A stretch of DNA of 64,000 bases from Pseudomonas nitroreducens. Lineage in GTDB: Bacteria; Pseudomonadota; Gammaproteobacteria; Pseudomonadales; Pseudomonadaceae. The stretch lies in assembly GCF_024170165.1 (NCBI RefSeq), contig NZ_JALJXP010000002.1:1-64000 (forward strand), written 5' to 3'. Made by a program: the position numbers and the translations under genes. The notes under the pieces are model-generated. The model saw only the letters and a program-made list of their open reading frames with translations. It did not search any database and was not told the DNA's origin. This document shows positions 27,224 to 35,689 of the stretch, one piece after another (position 1 is the first letter of the stretch; each line of letters starts with the position of its first letter).

Positions 27224-28126
27224 ATGCACCTGAACCAGCTCATCCCCAACCGGCTGATCGGCTTCGGCCAGATCTACCTGCAGGCCGACGCCCGCTTCGG
27301 CCTGATCCTGCTGCTGACCATCGCCTGGTCCGCGCCGCACCTGCTGCCCGGCGCCCTCCTAGGCGCGTTGCTCGGCCCGCTCACCGCGCGCTTCGTGCGC
27401 GAGCCGCAGACGGACATCGACGCCGGCCTGCACGACTACAACCCGATCCTCATCGGCCTGTTGCTGCCCTTCCAGTTCCAGTGGTCGCTGGGGCTGGTGA
27501 TGCTGACCGTTGCCGCCATCCTCACCAGCGTCGCCGTGCAGGCGGTCCTGCTGCGTCAGTCGCGTCGGCGCTTCGGCTTGCCGGCCTATACCTCGGCGTT
27601 CGTGCTGCTGGGTTGGGTTTCGGTGGCGCTAGGCACGGCTCTGGGCTTTGCGCCGGCAGGCGGTAGCGCCTGCCTGTCCTGCGGCGTGGCCAATCCGCTG
27701 CTGGATTCCACCGCACAGGGCTTTGGCGAAGTGATCTTCCTCGGCGAGCCGCTCGCCGGCCTGACCATCGCCCTCGGCCTGCTGCTGGTCGAGCGCCGCG
27801 CCGCCTTCTGGGCGCTGGCTGGCGCTGCAGGCGCACTGGCCCTGGCGCCGTTGTTCGACCTGCCGACCGCCTCGGCCGAGGCCGGGCTGCTCGGCCTGAA
27901 CGGCGCGCTGGCCGGCATCGCCCTGTCGCTGCGCTTCCGTAACCCGCTGGCGCCGCTGTGCGGCATCGTCCTGGCGGTGCTGCTGCAACCCTGCTTTGCC
28001 CTCATCGGCCTGCCCGCCTTCACCGCGCCCTTCATCCTCGCGTGCTGGCTGGTGATCCTTGGCCAGCGCGCGCTGGAAGCGCTGCTGCACGATCCACGAA
28101 GGGAAAACAGCGGCCCGCGTGTATAG
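27224..28126 (+). CDS. Urea transporter (UT) family channel
   Basis: This is a 300-residue hydrophobic protein with about ten membrane segments in two homologous halves, as in UT channels. Repeated motifs LHDYNPILIGLLLPFQFQ and GLNGALAGIALSLRFRNPLAP match the UT signature (LxGYNGxLxG-like) in each half, and PAYTSAFVLLGWV and PAFTAPFILACWLVI mark the pseudo-repeat. UT proteins carry urea passively, and some carry short amides. No urease genes are adjacent. The ATG at 27224 lacks a good ribosome-binding site, so the start is uncertain. It is followed 33 nt later by the DapF-like gene on the same strand, suggesting cotranscription. Confidence 0.82.
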   Translation: MHLNQLIPNRLIGFGQIYLQADARFGLILLLTIAWSAPHLLPGALLGALLGPLTARFVREPQTDIDAGLHDYNPILIGLLLPFQFQWSLGLVMLTVAAILTSVAVQAVLLRQSRRRFGLPAYTSAFVLLGWVSVALGTALGFAPAGGSACLSCGVANPLLDSTAQGFGEVIFLGEPLAGLTIALGLLLVERRAAFWALAGAAGALALAPLFDLPTASAEAGLLGLNGALAGIALSLRFRNPLAPLCGIVLAVLLQPCFALIGLPAFTAPFILACWLVILGQRALEALLHDPRRENSGPRV

Positions 28127-28159
28127 TCGAGGGCCTTCTTCCGGCGACGGATCGCAGCG

Positions 28160-28996
28160 ATGAACTTCGTGAAATACCAGGCCCTGGGCAACGACTACCT
28201 GGTCTATGCCGGCGACGCGCCGTTCGCCCTGACGGCGGCGCAGATCGGGCGCGTCTGCGACCGCCACCACGGCATCGGCTCCGACGGCATCCTGCTGGCG
28301 AACCACAGCGATGCCGCCTTCGGCCTGCGCATCCTCAACCCCGACGGCTCCGAGGCGGAGAAAAGCGGCAACGGCCTGCGCATCTTCTCCCGCTATCTGT
28401 GGGATGGCGGGCTGGTCGCCGGGCAGCCGTTCGATATCGTCACTGCCGGCGGCACCGTCACCAGCCAGGTTTCAGACGAGGGCCGCACCGTCGAGGTGTC
28501 CATGGGCCGCGCCGAGTTCGCCTGCACGAAGATTCCGGTGCTGATCGAGGCTCCCGAGGCCTTGCAGTACCCGCTGGAGATCGACGGCGTGACGCTGCAG
28601 ATCAACGCCGTCTCCATGGGCAACCCGCACTGCGTGGTGTTCGTCGATGAGACCAGCCCGGAGCTGGCCCGCCGCCTCGGCCCGCTGCTGGAAAACCATC
28701 CGCTATTCCCCCGCCGGACCAACGTGCAGTTCGTCCAGTGGCTGTCCCGCGATGCCCTGCGCGTGGAAATCTGGGAGCGCGGTGCCGGCTACACGCTGTC
28801 CTCGGGCACCAGCAGCTGCGCCGCCGCCTCGGTGGCGCGCAAGCTCGGCCTGTGCGACGAGCACATCGACCTGCATCTGGCCGGCGGCCAGCTGAAAATC
28901 CGCGTCGCGGACGACTTCCAGGTGACCATGCGCGGCGCCGTGCAACGGGTCGCCGGCATCGACCTGGACCCGGAAGCCTTCGCCGACCTCGGCTGA
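28160..28996 (+). CDS. DapF-like protein lacking both catalytic cysteines
   Basis: This is a 278-residue protein with the two-domain diaminopimelate epimerase fold: KYQALGNDYLVY, RHHGIGSDGILL, FGLRILNPDGSEAEKSGNGLRIF, AVSMGNPHCVVFVD and WERGAGYTLSSGTSSCAAA. In true DapF the motifs read ECGNGxR and TxACGTGAC. Here both catalytic Cys are Ser (residues about 69 and 215), while the surrounding substrate-binding frame is intact. DAP epimerase activity is therefore doubtful; another isomerase, a dehydratase-like activity or ligand binding are possibilities. A true dapF should exist elsewhere. It is adjacent to, and probably cotranscribed with, the UT channel. Confidence 0.85.
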   Translation: MNFVKYQALGNDYLVYAGDAPFALTAAQIGRVCDRHHGIGSDGILLANHSDAAFGLRILNPDGSEAEKSGNGLRIFSRYLWDGGLVAGQPFDIVTAGGTVTSQVSDEGRTVEVSMGRAEFACTKIPVLIEAPEALQYPLEIDGVTLQINAVSMGNPHCVVFVDETSPELARRLGPLLENHPLFPRRTNVQFVQWLSRDALRVEIWERGAGYTLSSGTSSCAAASVARKLGLCDEHIDLHLAGGQLKIRVADDFQVTMRGAVQRVAGIDLDPEAFADLG

Positions 28997-29201
28997 GCCC
29001 TGCCTATTCCCCGCGCGACTGGCATGGATCAATGCCGGCCCGCGCGCGGCCATCCAGACTGCGGCTTGGCACCGACTGAAACGCACGCATCCCCCTTCAA
29101 TCGACGGGTAACCGCGCATTTGCCGGACACAGACGGCATAATCCGCGCCCTTTCGTATCCGTCCCGGCGGTGCGATCCCACTCAAAGCAGCGAATGATGT
29201 C

Positions 29202-30449
29202 ATGACTCTTCCAGCTCCCACCTTCCTGCAGCGACTCAAGCGCACCAGCCTGGTCATGCGGATCTTCATCGGCATGCTCTGCGGCATCGCCCTTGCCCTG
29301 GTCTGGCCCGAAGCGGCGCGAGCCGTCGGCCTGCTCGGCAACCTGTTCATTTCCGCCCTGAAGGCTGTCGCACCGGTGCTGGTGCTGGTGCTGGTGATGT
29401 CGTCCATCGCCAACCACAAGCAGGGCCAGCGCACGCACATCCGGCCGATTCTGGTGCTGTACCTGCTGGGCACCTTCGCCGCCGCCCTGGTCGCGGTCGC
29501 GGCCAGCTTCGCCTTCCCCTCGACCCTGGTGCTCAAGGCTGCCGCCGCGGCGGAATCCGCGCCCCCCGGTGGCATCGGCGAAGTCCTCAACACTCTGCTC
29601 TTCAGTATTGCCAGCAACCCGCTGAAAGCCCTGCTGGAGGCCAACTTCATCGGCATCCTCGGCTGGGCCGTGGGCCTGGGCATTGCCCTGCGCTATGCCC
29701 GCCAGACCACCCGTGACCTGGTCGAAGACCTGGCCAACGGCGTGACGCTGATCGTCCGCGTGGTGATCGCCTTCGCCCCGCTGGGCATCTTCGGCCTGGT
29801 GGCCAGCACCCTGGCCGAGTCCGGCTTCGACGCCCTGCTGGGCTACCTGCGCCTGCTCAGCGTCCTGCTGGGCTGCATGCTGTTCGTGGCGCTGGTGGTC
29901 AACCCGCTGATCGTGTTCATCAAGCTGCGTCGCAACCCGTATCCGCTGGTGCTCACCTGCCTGCGCGAAAGCGGCGTCACCGCCTTCTTCACCCGCAGCT
30001 CGGCAGCCAACATCCCGGTCAACCTGCAGCTGTGCCAGCGCCTGGGCCTGCACGAGGACACCTACTCGGTATCGATCCCGCTGGGCGCCACCATCAACAT
30101 GGCCGGTGCGGCGATCACCATCAGCGTACTCAGCCTGGCCGCGGCGAACACCCTGGGGATCGCCGTGGACCTGCCCAGCGCCCTGCTGCTCTGCGTCGTC
30201 GCCTCGCTCTGCGCCTGCGGTGCCTCGGGGGTTGCCGGTGGCTCGCTGCTGCTGATCCCGCTGGCGTGCGGCCTGTTCGGCATCTCCAGCGAGATTGCCA
30301 TGCAGGTAGTGGCGGTCGGCTTCGTCATCAGCATCCTCCAGGATTCGGCCGAGACCGCACTGAACTCCTCCACCGACGTGTTGTTCACCGCCACGGCGTG
30401 CATCGCCGAGGGCGACGTCGACGAGCAACCGGCGACAGAACGCGCCTGA
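29202..30449 (+). CDS. sstT: Serine/threonine:sodium symporter
   Basis: This is a 415-residue DAACS-family (SLC1-like) transporter with about eight membrane helices and two re-entrant loops. It has [20 protein letters not shown], the serine-rich hairpin [17 protein letters not shown] and [30 protein letters not shown], with [24 protein letters not shown]. These fit SstT, which takes up serine and threonine with Na+. It is a single gene, 205 nt after the DapF-like gene. Confidence 0.93.
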   Translation: MTLPAPTFLQRLKRTSLVMRIFIGMLCGIALALVWPEAARAVGLLGNLFISALKAVAPVLVLVLVMSSIANHKQGQRTHIRPILVLYLLGTFAAALVAVAASFAFPSTLVLKAAAAAESAPPGGIGEVLNTLLFSIASNPLKALLEANFIGILGWAVGLGIALRYARQTTRDLVEDLANGVTLIVRVVIAFAPLGIFGLVASTLAESGFDALLGYLRLLSVLLGCMLFVALVVNPLIVFIKLRRNPYPLVLTCLRESGVTAFFTRSSAANIPVNLQLCQRLGLHEDTYSVSIPLGATINMAGAAITISVLSLAAANTLGIAVDLPSALLLCVVASLCACGASGVAGGSLLLIPLACGLFGISSEIAMQVVAVGFVISILQDSAETALNSSTDVLFTATACIAEGDVDEQPATERA

Positions 30450-30531
30450 CGGCTCCTCCGGCGCCGGGGTGGCTGCGGCCGCCCCGGCGCATCTCGGCTA
30501 AGGTGTGTGAATCTGTCACCTGGATTCCCCC

Positions 30532-31374
30532 ATGGCCGCATCCCCCACCTGGCGCCAGCGCCTCTACATCATCATCTTCCAGTCCGACACCCCGGCCGGA
30601 CGGCGCTTCGACAGCGCCCTGCTGATCGTCATCCTCGCCAGCCTGCTGGTGGTCTTCCTCGACAGCGTGGCGCGCATCCACCAGCAGTTCGGCGCAGTGT
30701 TCAGCGTGCTCGAATGGATCATGAGCGGCCTGTTCCTGATCGAGTACCTGCTGCGCCTGTACTGTTCGCCCAAGCCGCTGCGCTATGCCCTGAGCTTCTA
30801 CGGACTGGTCGATCTGGCGGCGGTGCTGCCCGGCGTCATTGCGCTGTTCTACCCCGAAGCCCAGTACCTGCTGGTGATCCGCGTGGTGCGTCTGCTCCGG
30901 GTGTTCCGCATCCTCAAGCTGCGCCAGCACCTGCGCCAGGCCGACTTCCTGCTCACCGCATTGCGTGGCAGCCGGCAGAAGATCACCGTGTTCTTCGTCT
31001 CGGTGATGAGCCTGGTGACGGTGTTCGGCTCCCTGATGTACGTCGTGGAAGGGCCCGAGCACGGCTTCACCAGCATCCCGCGGGGCATCTACTGGGCCAT
31101 CGTCACCCTCACCACCGTCGGCTTCGGCGACATCACCCCGAAAACCGGCCTGGGCCAGGCCATTGCCAGCCTGGTGATGCTCACCGGCTACTCGATCATC
31201 GCCGTGCCCACCGGCATCTTCAGCGCCGAGCTGCACAATGCCATGCGCCCAGCCGGGCAACTGGCCAAGCCCTGCCCGGCCTGCGCCAAGGCCAGCCACG
31301 AGGCCGAGGCAGCGTTCTGCTCGCGCTGCGGCAACCCGCTGTTCCCACGAGCGGATGACGCCGCCCGACGCTGA
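30532..31374 (+). CDS. Voltage-gated potassium channel with C-terminal zinc ribbon
   Basis: This is a 280-residue six-TM channel. S1-S4 lie within about residues 25-140; the S4-like segment has regularly spaced Arg (VIRVVRLLRVFRILKLRQHLRQ). The pore helix and filter are WAIVTLTTVGFGDITPKTG, the K+-selective TVGFGD signature, followed by S6. The C-terminus carries two CX2C pairs (Cys about 248, 251, 263, 266) in KPCPACAK...FCSRCGNPL, a zinc-ribbon-like tail. It resembles KvAP-type prokaryotic Kv channels. The cytosolic tail suggests metal- or redox-linked gating or assembly, which is inference. It lies 82 nt after sstT. Confidence 0.9.
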   Translation: MAASPTWRQRLYIIIFQSDTPAGRRFDSALLIVILASLLVVFLDSVARIHQQFGAVFSVLEWIMSGLFLIEYLLRLYCSPKPLRYALSFYGLVDLAAVLPGVIALFYPEAQYLLVIRVVRLLRVFRILKLRQHLRQADFLLTALRGSRQKITVFFVSVMSLVTVFGSLMYVVEGPEHGFTSIPRGIYWAIVTLTTVGFGDITPKTGLGQAIASLVMLTGYSIIAVPTGIFSAELHNAMRPAGQLAKPCPACAKASHEAEAAFCSRCGNPLFPRADDAARR

Positions 31375-31521
31375 CCTCCAATCACCATTCGTCACTCAGT
31401 GCAGCACGACCTCACCCGCACTCAACCCGTTTCCAACTTCCCCTTCGTCACACGCTCCATGGACGGACGCCGTGGTGGCGTTCCGCAGTGCCGGCCGCCT
31501 TCCAGGCCGCGAGGTGAGCAC

Positions 31522-33177
31522 ATGCCCTTTCGATTCCACCCACTGATCCTCGCCATGGCCGGCGCGCTGGCCAGCACCTCGCTGTTGGCCGCGCCACAGG
31601 TGGCGGACAGCCGCATCAGCGCGGTCACCGTCTACACCGACCGCGCCATCGTCACCCGCACCGCCACCCTGCAGCTGCCCGCCGGCCAGCACGAGATCGC
31701 CCTGGAGCAGTTGCCCCTGCGCATCGACGACAACAGCCTGCAGGCCTCGCTCAGCGCCAGCGCCGCCGCCACGCTGCTCGATGTCAGCAGCGCGCCGCAG
31801 GTGTCGCCGCCCTCCGGGGACAACCGCCTGCAACAGCTCGACTCGCAGCTACGCGACATCGAGCGGCAGGAGCGCGAGATCAGCGACCGAGGCAGCGTGC
31901 TGGAGAACCAGAAGCAGTTCCTCGCCGACATCCAGGCCAGCAGCACCAAGCCCGGCAAGAACCAGGCACTGCCGAGCATCGACGAACTGAAGAACCTGCT
32001 GCAGATGAGCGAGGGCAACCTCGGCCGCATCCTCGACGAGCAGCGCAAGCTCGACCAGCAGGGCGAGGAACTGCAGCAGCGCAAGCAGGAGCTGGAGAAC
32101 CAGCGCAGCCACCTGGCCGGGGACGGCACCCACTACAAGCGTGCGATCCTCCGTGTGGCGCTGGAGAAGCCCGCGCAGGTCCAACTGCAACTCAGCTACA
32201 CGCTCTACGACGCCTCCTGGCGCCCAGCCTACGACGCCCGCCTGCGCGACGGCGAAGAACAGATCGAGATGACCTACCAGGGCATTGTCCGGCAGAGCAG
32301 CGGCGAAGACTGGACCGACGTCGACCTGACCTTGTCCACCGCCCGCCCCAACCTGGGCAGCAACGTGCCGGCGCTGTCGCCGTGGTTCGTCGACACCTTC
32401 GACCCGCGCACGGTGATGGCCGCCCGCCCCGCACCGGCGCCAGCCGCGCCGATGATGGCGCTGGAGGCGAAGAAGGCCCAGCGCTTCGTCGCCGACGAGA
32501 TGGCCGTGGCCGGTTCGCTGGCTGACATGCCGGTGGCCGTCGCCGAAGTCAGCGGCGCCACCACCAGCGCCTCCTTCCACATTCCGACCCGTGCCACGCT
32601 GAACAGCGACGGCAGCTCGCAGAAGGTCGCCATCGCCCAGTTCAAACTGCCGGCAACCTTGCGCTACCTGGCCACGCCGTCGCTGCGCGAAGCCGCCTAT
32701 TTGCAGGCCGATACCCGCAACGCCAGCGACTATCCGCTGCTGCCCGGCACGCTCAACACCTACCTGGGCAACACCTTCGTCGCCAGCGGCCAACTGCGCG
32801 CGGTGATGCCGGGCGAGACCTTCGAGCTGGCCCTGGGCGGCGACGAAGCGATGTCGATCAAGCGCAAGCTGGTCAATCGCTACACCGACTACACGGGCCT
32901 CACCGGCGGCCGCAAGCGCATCACCTACGAGTTCCGCATCGACGCGCAGAACAACCACAAGACCGAACAGCGCCTGCAGTTCAAGGACCAGCTGCCGGTC
33001 TCGCGCAACGAGCAGATCAAGGTCACCCTGCTGGAGCCCGACAGCCAGGCGGCCGCCCGCGAGGACGACGGCAAGCTGCTGTGGGACTGGCAGCTGAAAC
33101 CGGGCGAGAAACGCAGCACCACCTTCAAGTTCAGCGTCGAGTATCCCAAGGAGCTGGAAGTCAGCGGGCTGGAGTGA
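31522..33177 (+). CDS. muiA: MuiA-family protein (DUF4140/DUF4139), mucoidy inhibitor-like
   Basis: This is a 551-residue exported protein with a signal peptide (MPFRFHPLILAMAGALASTSLLAAPQ). It has an N-terminal DUF4140 region (ISAVTVYTDRAIVTRTATLQLPAGQHEIALEQLP), a coiled-coil middle (about 105-200) and a C-terminal DUF4139 beta-rich domain beginning SYTLYDASWRPAYDARL and ending FKFSVEYPKELEVSGLE. In P. aeruginosa the homologue MuiA is reported to suppress mucoidy and swarming-related phenotypes. It is expected in the periplasm or envelope. GAGG precedes the ATG at 31522. Its neighbours (potassium channel, sulfate-binding protein) match the PAO1 order I recall. Confidence 0.88.
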   Translation: MPFRFHPLILAMAGALASTSLLAAPQVADSRISAVTVYTDRAIVTRTATLQLPAGQHEIALEQLPLRIDDNSLQASLSASAAATLLDVSSAPQVSPPSGDNRLQQLDSQLRDIERQEREISDRGSVLENQKQFLADIQASSTKPGKNQALPSIDELKNLLQMSEGNLGRILDEQRKLDQQGEELQQRKQELENQRSHLAGDGTHYKRAILRVALEKPAQVQLQLSYTLYDASWRPAYDARLRDGEEQIEMTYQGIVRQSSGEDWTDVDLTLSTARPNLGSNVPALSPWFVDTFDPRTVMAARPAPAPAAPMMALEAKKAQRFVADEMAVAGSLADMPVAVAEVSGATTSASFHIPTRATLNSDGSSQKVAIAQFKLPATLRYLATPSLREAAYLQADTRNASDYPLLPGTLNTYLGNTFVASGQLRAVMPGETFELALGGDEAMSIKRKLVNRYTDYTGLTGGRKRITYEFRIDAQNNHKTEQRLQFKDQLPVSRNEQIKVTLLEPDSQAAAREDDGKLLWDWQLKPGEKRSTTFKFSVEYPKELEVSGLE

Positions 33178-33366
33178 CGCAGCAAGGGGCAGTCATCGCC
33201 CGGCAGGCCTGCCAGGCTGCCGGGCAACCTTCCCCTTCGTTGGGTGCGGAACATGGGGAACCTCGATCCGTGCTCCCCGCATAAGCAAATAGCCTTTAAG
33301 TATTTAAGTGCCATATAACCTGCCGGCATAATCGACACCCAACAAAACTGCCAAAAGGAACTGCTC

Positions 33367-34365
33367 GTGAAACGTCTGTTCAGCGCCTCGCTGCTGGCCG
33401 CCGGCCTTGCCCTGGCCTCCGCCGCCCAGGCCGCCCAGCCCCTGCTCAACGTCTCCTACGATGTGATGCGCGACTTCTACAAGGATTACAACGCCGCCTT
33501 CCAGAAACACTGGCAGGCCGAGAAAGGCGAGAAGATCACCATCCAGATGTCCCACGGCGGTTCCAGCAAACAGGCCCGTGCGGTGATCGACGGCCTGCCG
33601 GCCGACGTCATCACCATGAACCAGGCGACCGACATCGACGCCCTGGCCGACAACGGCGGCCTGGTGCCCAAGGACTGGGCGACCCGTCTGCCCAACGACA
33701 GCGCGCCCTTCACCTCGGCCACCGTGTTCATCGTGCGCAAGGGCAACCCCAAGGGCCTGAAGGACTGGGACGACCTGGTGAAGCCGGGCGTGCAGGTGGT
33801 GGTGCCGAACCCGAAGACCTCGGGCAACGGCCGCTACACCTACCTCTCCGCCTGGGGCTACGCGCAGAAGCATGGCGCCGACGAAGCCAAGGCCAAGGAA
33901 TTCGTCGCCCAGCTGTTCAAGAACGTCCCGGTGCTGGATACCGGCGGCCGCGCGGCGACCACCACCTTCATGCAGAACCAGATTGGCGACGTGCTGGTGA
34001 CCTTCGAGAACGAAGCCGAGATGATCGCCCGCGAATTCGGCCGTGGCGGCTTCGAAGTGGTCTACCCGACCGTCTCCGCCGAAGCCGAGCCGCCAGTGAC
34101 CGTGGTCGACAAGGTGGTCGACAAGAAAGGTACCCGCGCCGAAGCCGAGGCCTACCTGAAGTACCTGTGGTCCGAGGAAGGCCAGACCATCGCGGCGAAC
34201 AACTACCTGCGCCCGCGCAACCCGGAAGTGCTGGCCAAGTTCTCCGACCGCTTCCCCAAGGTGGACTTCTTCTCCGTGGTGAAGACCTTCGGCGACTGGC
34301 GCACCGTGCAGAAGACCCACTTCGCCGACGGTGGCGTGTTCGACCAGATCTACACCCCGAACTGA
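33367..34365 (+). CDS. sbp: Periplasmic sulfate-binding protein
   Basis: This is a 332-residue protein with a signal peptide (MKRLFSASLLAAGLALASAAQAA). It shows the sulfate-binding family features VSYDVMRDFYKDYNAAF, the SHGGSSKQARAVIDGLPADVITMNQATDIDAL anion-binding segment, PNPKTSGNGRYTYL and a final VFDQIYTPN. It delivers sulfate (or thiosulfate, if CysP-like) to the CysTWA transporter, whose genes are not here. The start codon is GTG at 33367, with AAGGA upstream. The AT-rich region just upstream (about 33290-33340) probably contains its promoter. A terminator follows. Confidence 0.93.
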   Translation: MKRLFSASLLAAGLALASAAQAAQPLLNVSYDVMRDFYKDYNAAFQKHWQAEKGEKITIQMSHGGSSKQARAVIDGLPADVITMNQATDIDALADNGGLVPKDWATRLPNDSAPFTSATVFIVRKGNPKGLKDWDDLVKPGVQVVVPNPKTSGNGRYTYLSAWGYAQKHGADEAKAKEFVAQLFKNVPVLDTGGRAATTTFMQNQIGDVLVTFENEAEMIAREFGRGGFEVVYPTVSAEAEPPVTVVDKVVDKKGTRAEAEAYLKYLWSEEGQTIAANNYLRPRNPEVLAKFSDRFPKVDFFSVVKTFGDWRTVQKTHFADGGVFDQIYTPN

Positions 34366-34386
34366 TTCGCCGGGACGGGAAAGACG

Positions 34387-34420
34387 AAAGCCGGAGCTGC
34401 AGGGCAGCTCCGGCTTTTTT
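34387..34420 (+). terminator. Rho-independent terminator of the sulfate-binding protein gene
   Basis: AAGCCGGAGCTGC/GCAGCTCCGGCTT is a 13-bp stem with loop AGG, followed by a T run. Confidence 0.9.
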
Positions 34421-34472
34421 CATGGCACGGCATCCCCGCCCCTACAGGGATACTCCGCCGCCAACTGTTTTT

Positions 34473-34553
34473 CGTAAGAGCGAGCTGGCTCGCGAACCCG
34501 CCCAGCTCTGGAGCCGCCGGAAAATCCGTTCGCGAGCAAGCTCGCTCCTACAC
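34473..34553. repeat. Paired REP-like repeat (GTAGGAGCGAGC family, form B)
   Basis: Two inverted units lie head to head: CGTAAGAGCGAGCTGGCTCGCGAA and its counterpart TTCGCGAGCAAGCTCGCTCCTAC-like arm, separated by a spacer that is conserved at 40657-40749. Another pair is at 46481-46567. It is located between convergent genes. Confidence 0.8.
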
Positions 34554-34572
34554 ATCCTGCAAATGCGTTACA

Positions 34573-35670
34573 TCACCCCATCCAGCCGACCTCGCGCAAC
34601 GCTGCGAGAAGGCGCTCCCCAGTCAAGGCAGGCACCAGCACGCCGTCATCGGTACGCATGTCCTTGCCGGCCAGCAGCACGTTGACGATGGCTTCCTCCA
34701 CCGCCTCGGCGGCGGCGGCGAACAGCGGCGAGATATGGTCGTTGTTGACCATCTCCAGCGCCGTGGCGAAGGGCAGGTCCTTGCGCCCGTAGTCCGCTGA
34801 CGGCAGGTCGCGGTTGCCGGTGGCGAAGGCGAGGAAGATGTCGCCGCTGGAGTCGTCGGTGCCGCCCCCCGTGCGGGCGATCCCCAGCGAGGCGCGCTGC
34901 GCCAGGCGCTGGCACTGGTGTGGCAGCAACGGCGCGTCGGTGGCGAGGATCACCACGATGGAGCCCATGCCCGGCGTGCCCTGTTCGGCAAAGGGCGACG
35001 GCAGATCACCGAGGTGACGACCAACCGGATAGCCATCCACCCGCAGCTCGCGACGCTGGCCATGGTTGGCCTGCACCAGCGCACCCACGGTCCAGCCGCC
35101 CTGCTCCACCGGCAGCCTGCGCGAGGAGGTGCCGATGCCGCCCTTGAACTCGTGGCAGATCATCCCCGTGCCGCCACCCACCGGGCCTTCCCGCACCGGG
35201 CCGGACTCCGCGGCGGACAGCGCTTCGCGCACCTGTTCGGCGCCGACGTGCTGGCCCCAGATGTCGTTGAGCAACCCGTCGTAGGTTTCCATTACCACCG
35301 GCATGCACCAGTAGACGGACGGGTCCGCCAGCTCGGCATGCTCGGCGGCGATCAGCGCATCGCGCACCGTGCCCACGCTGTGGGTATTGGTGATGGCGAT
35401 AGGCGTGGTCAGCAGGCCCGCCTCGCGAATCCATTCCAGTCCCGTGGCGTCGCCGTTGCCATTGAGCACGTGGCAGCCGGCGAAACAGGGTTGCCGGCGC
35501 GCCGCATCATCACGGGGTTGCACTACCGTGACGCCGGTACGCACGGCCTTGCCGTTGCGCTCGCCGATCAGGGTGCTGTGGCCGACGCGGATGCCGGGAA
35601 CATCGGTGATGGCGTTGAACTCGCCGGGTGTGCCCAGGCCGAGGGTGATGCCGAGTTGACGAGCGCGCAT
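34573..35670 (-). CDS. P1-family peptidase, DmpA-like (L-aminopeptidase/D-esterase)
   Basis: This is a 365-residue N-terminal-nucleophile hydrolase of peptidase family S58: NAITDVPGIRVGHSTLIG, TGVTVVQPR, WCMPVVMETYDGLLND, GPVGGGTGMICHEFKGGIGTSSR. The autoprocessing site is PGMGSIVV, cleaved between Gly236 and Ser237, with Ser237 becoming the nucleophile. Family members remove N-terminal residues, including D-amino or beta-amino acids, from peptides. There is no signal peptide. It lies 19 nt downstream of an APC permease, so uptake of an amino-acid-like amide or peptide followed by hydrolysis is a fair inference. Confidence 0.92.
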   Translation of the reverse strand: MRARQLGITLGLGTPGEFNAITDVPGIRVGHSTLIGERNGKAVRTGVTVVQPRDDAARRQPCFAGCHVLNGNGDATGLEWIREAGLLTTPIAITNTHSVGTVRDALIAAEHAELADPSVYWCMPVVMETYDGLLNDIWGQHVGAEQVREALSAAESGPVREGPVGGGTGMICHEFKGGIGTSSRRLPVEQGGWTVGALVQANHGQRRELRVDGYPVGRHLGDLPSPFAEQGTPGMGSIVVILATDAPLLPHQCQRLAQRASLGIARTGGGTDDSSGDIFLAFATGNRDLPSADYGRKDLPFATALEMVNNDHISPLFAAAAEAVEEAIVNVLLAGKDMRTDDGVLVPALTGERLLAALREVGWMG

Positions 35671-35689
35671 GCTGTCTCCTTCGAGGGTT

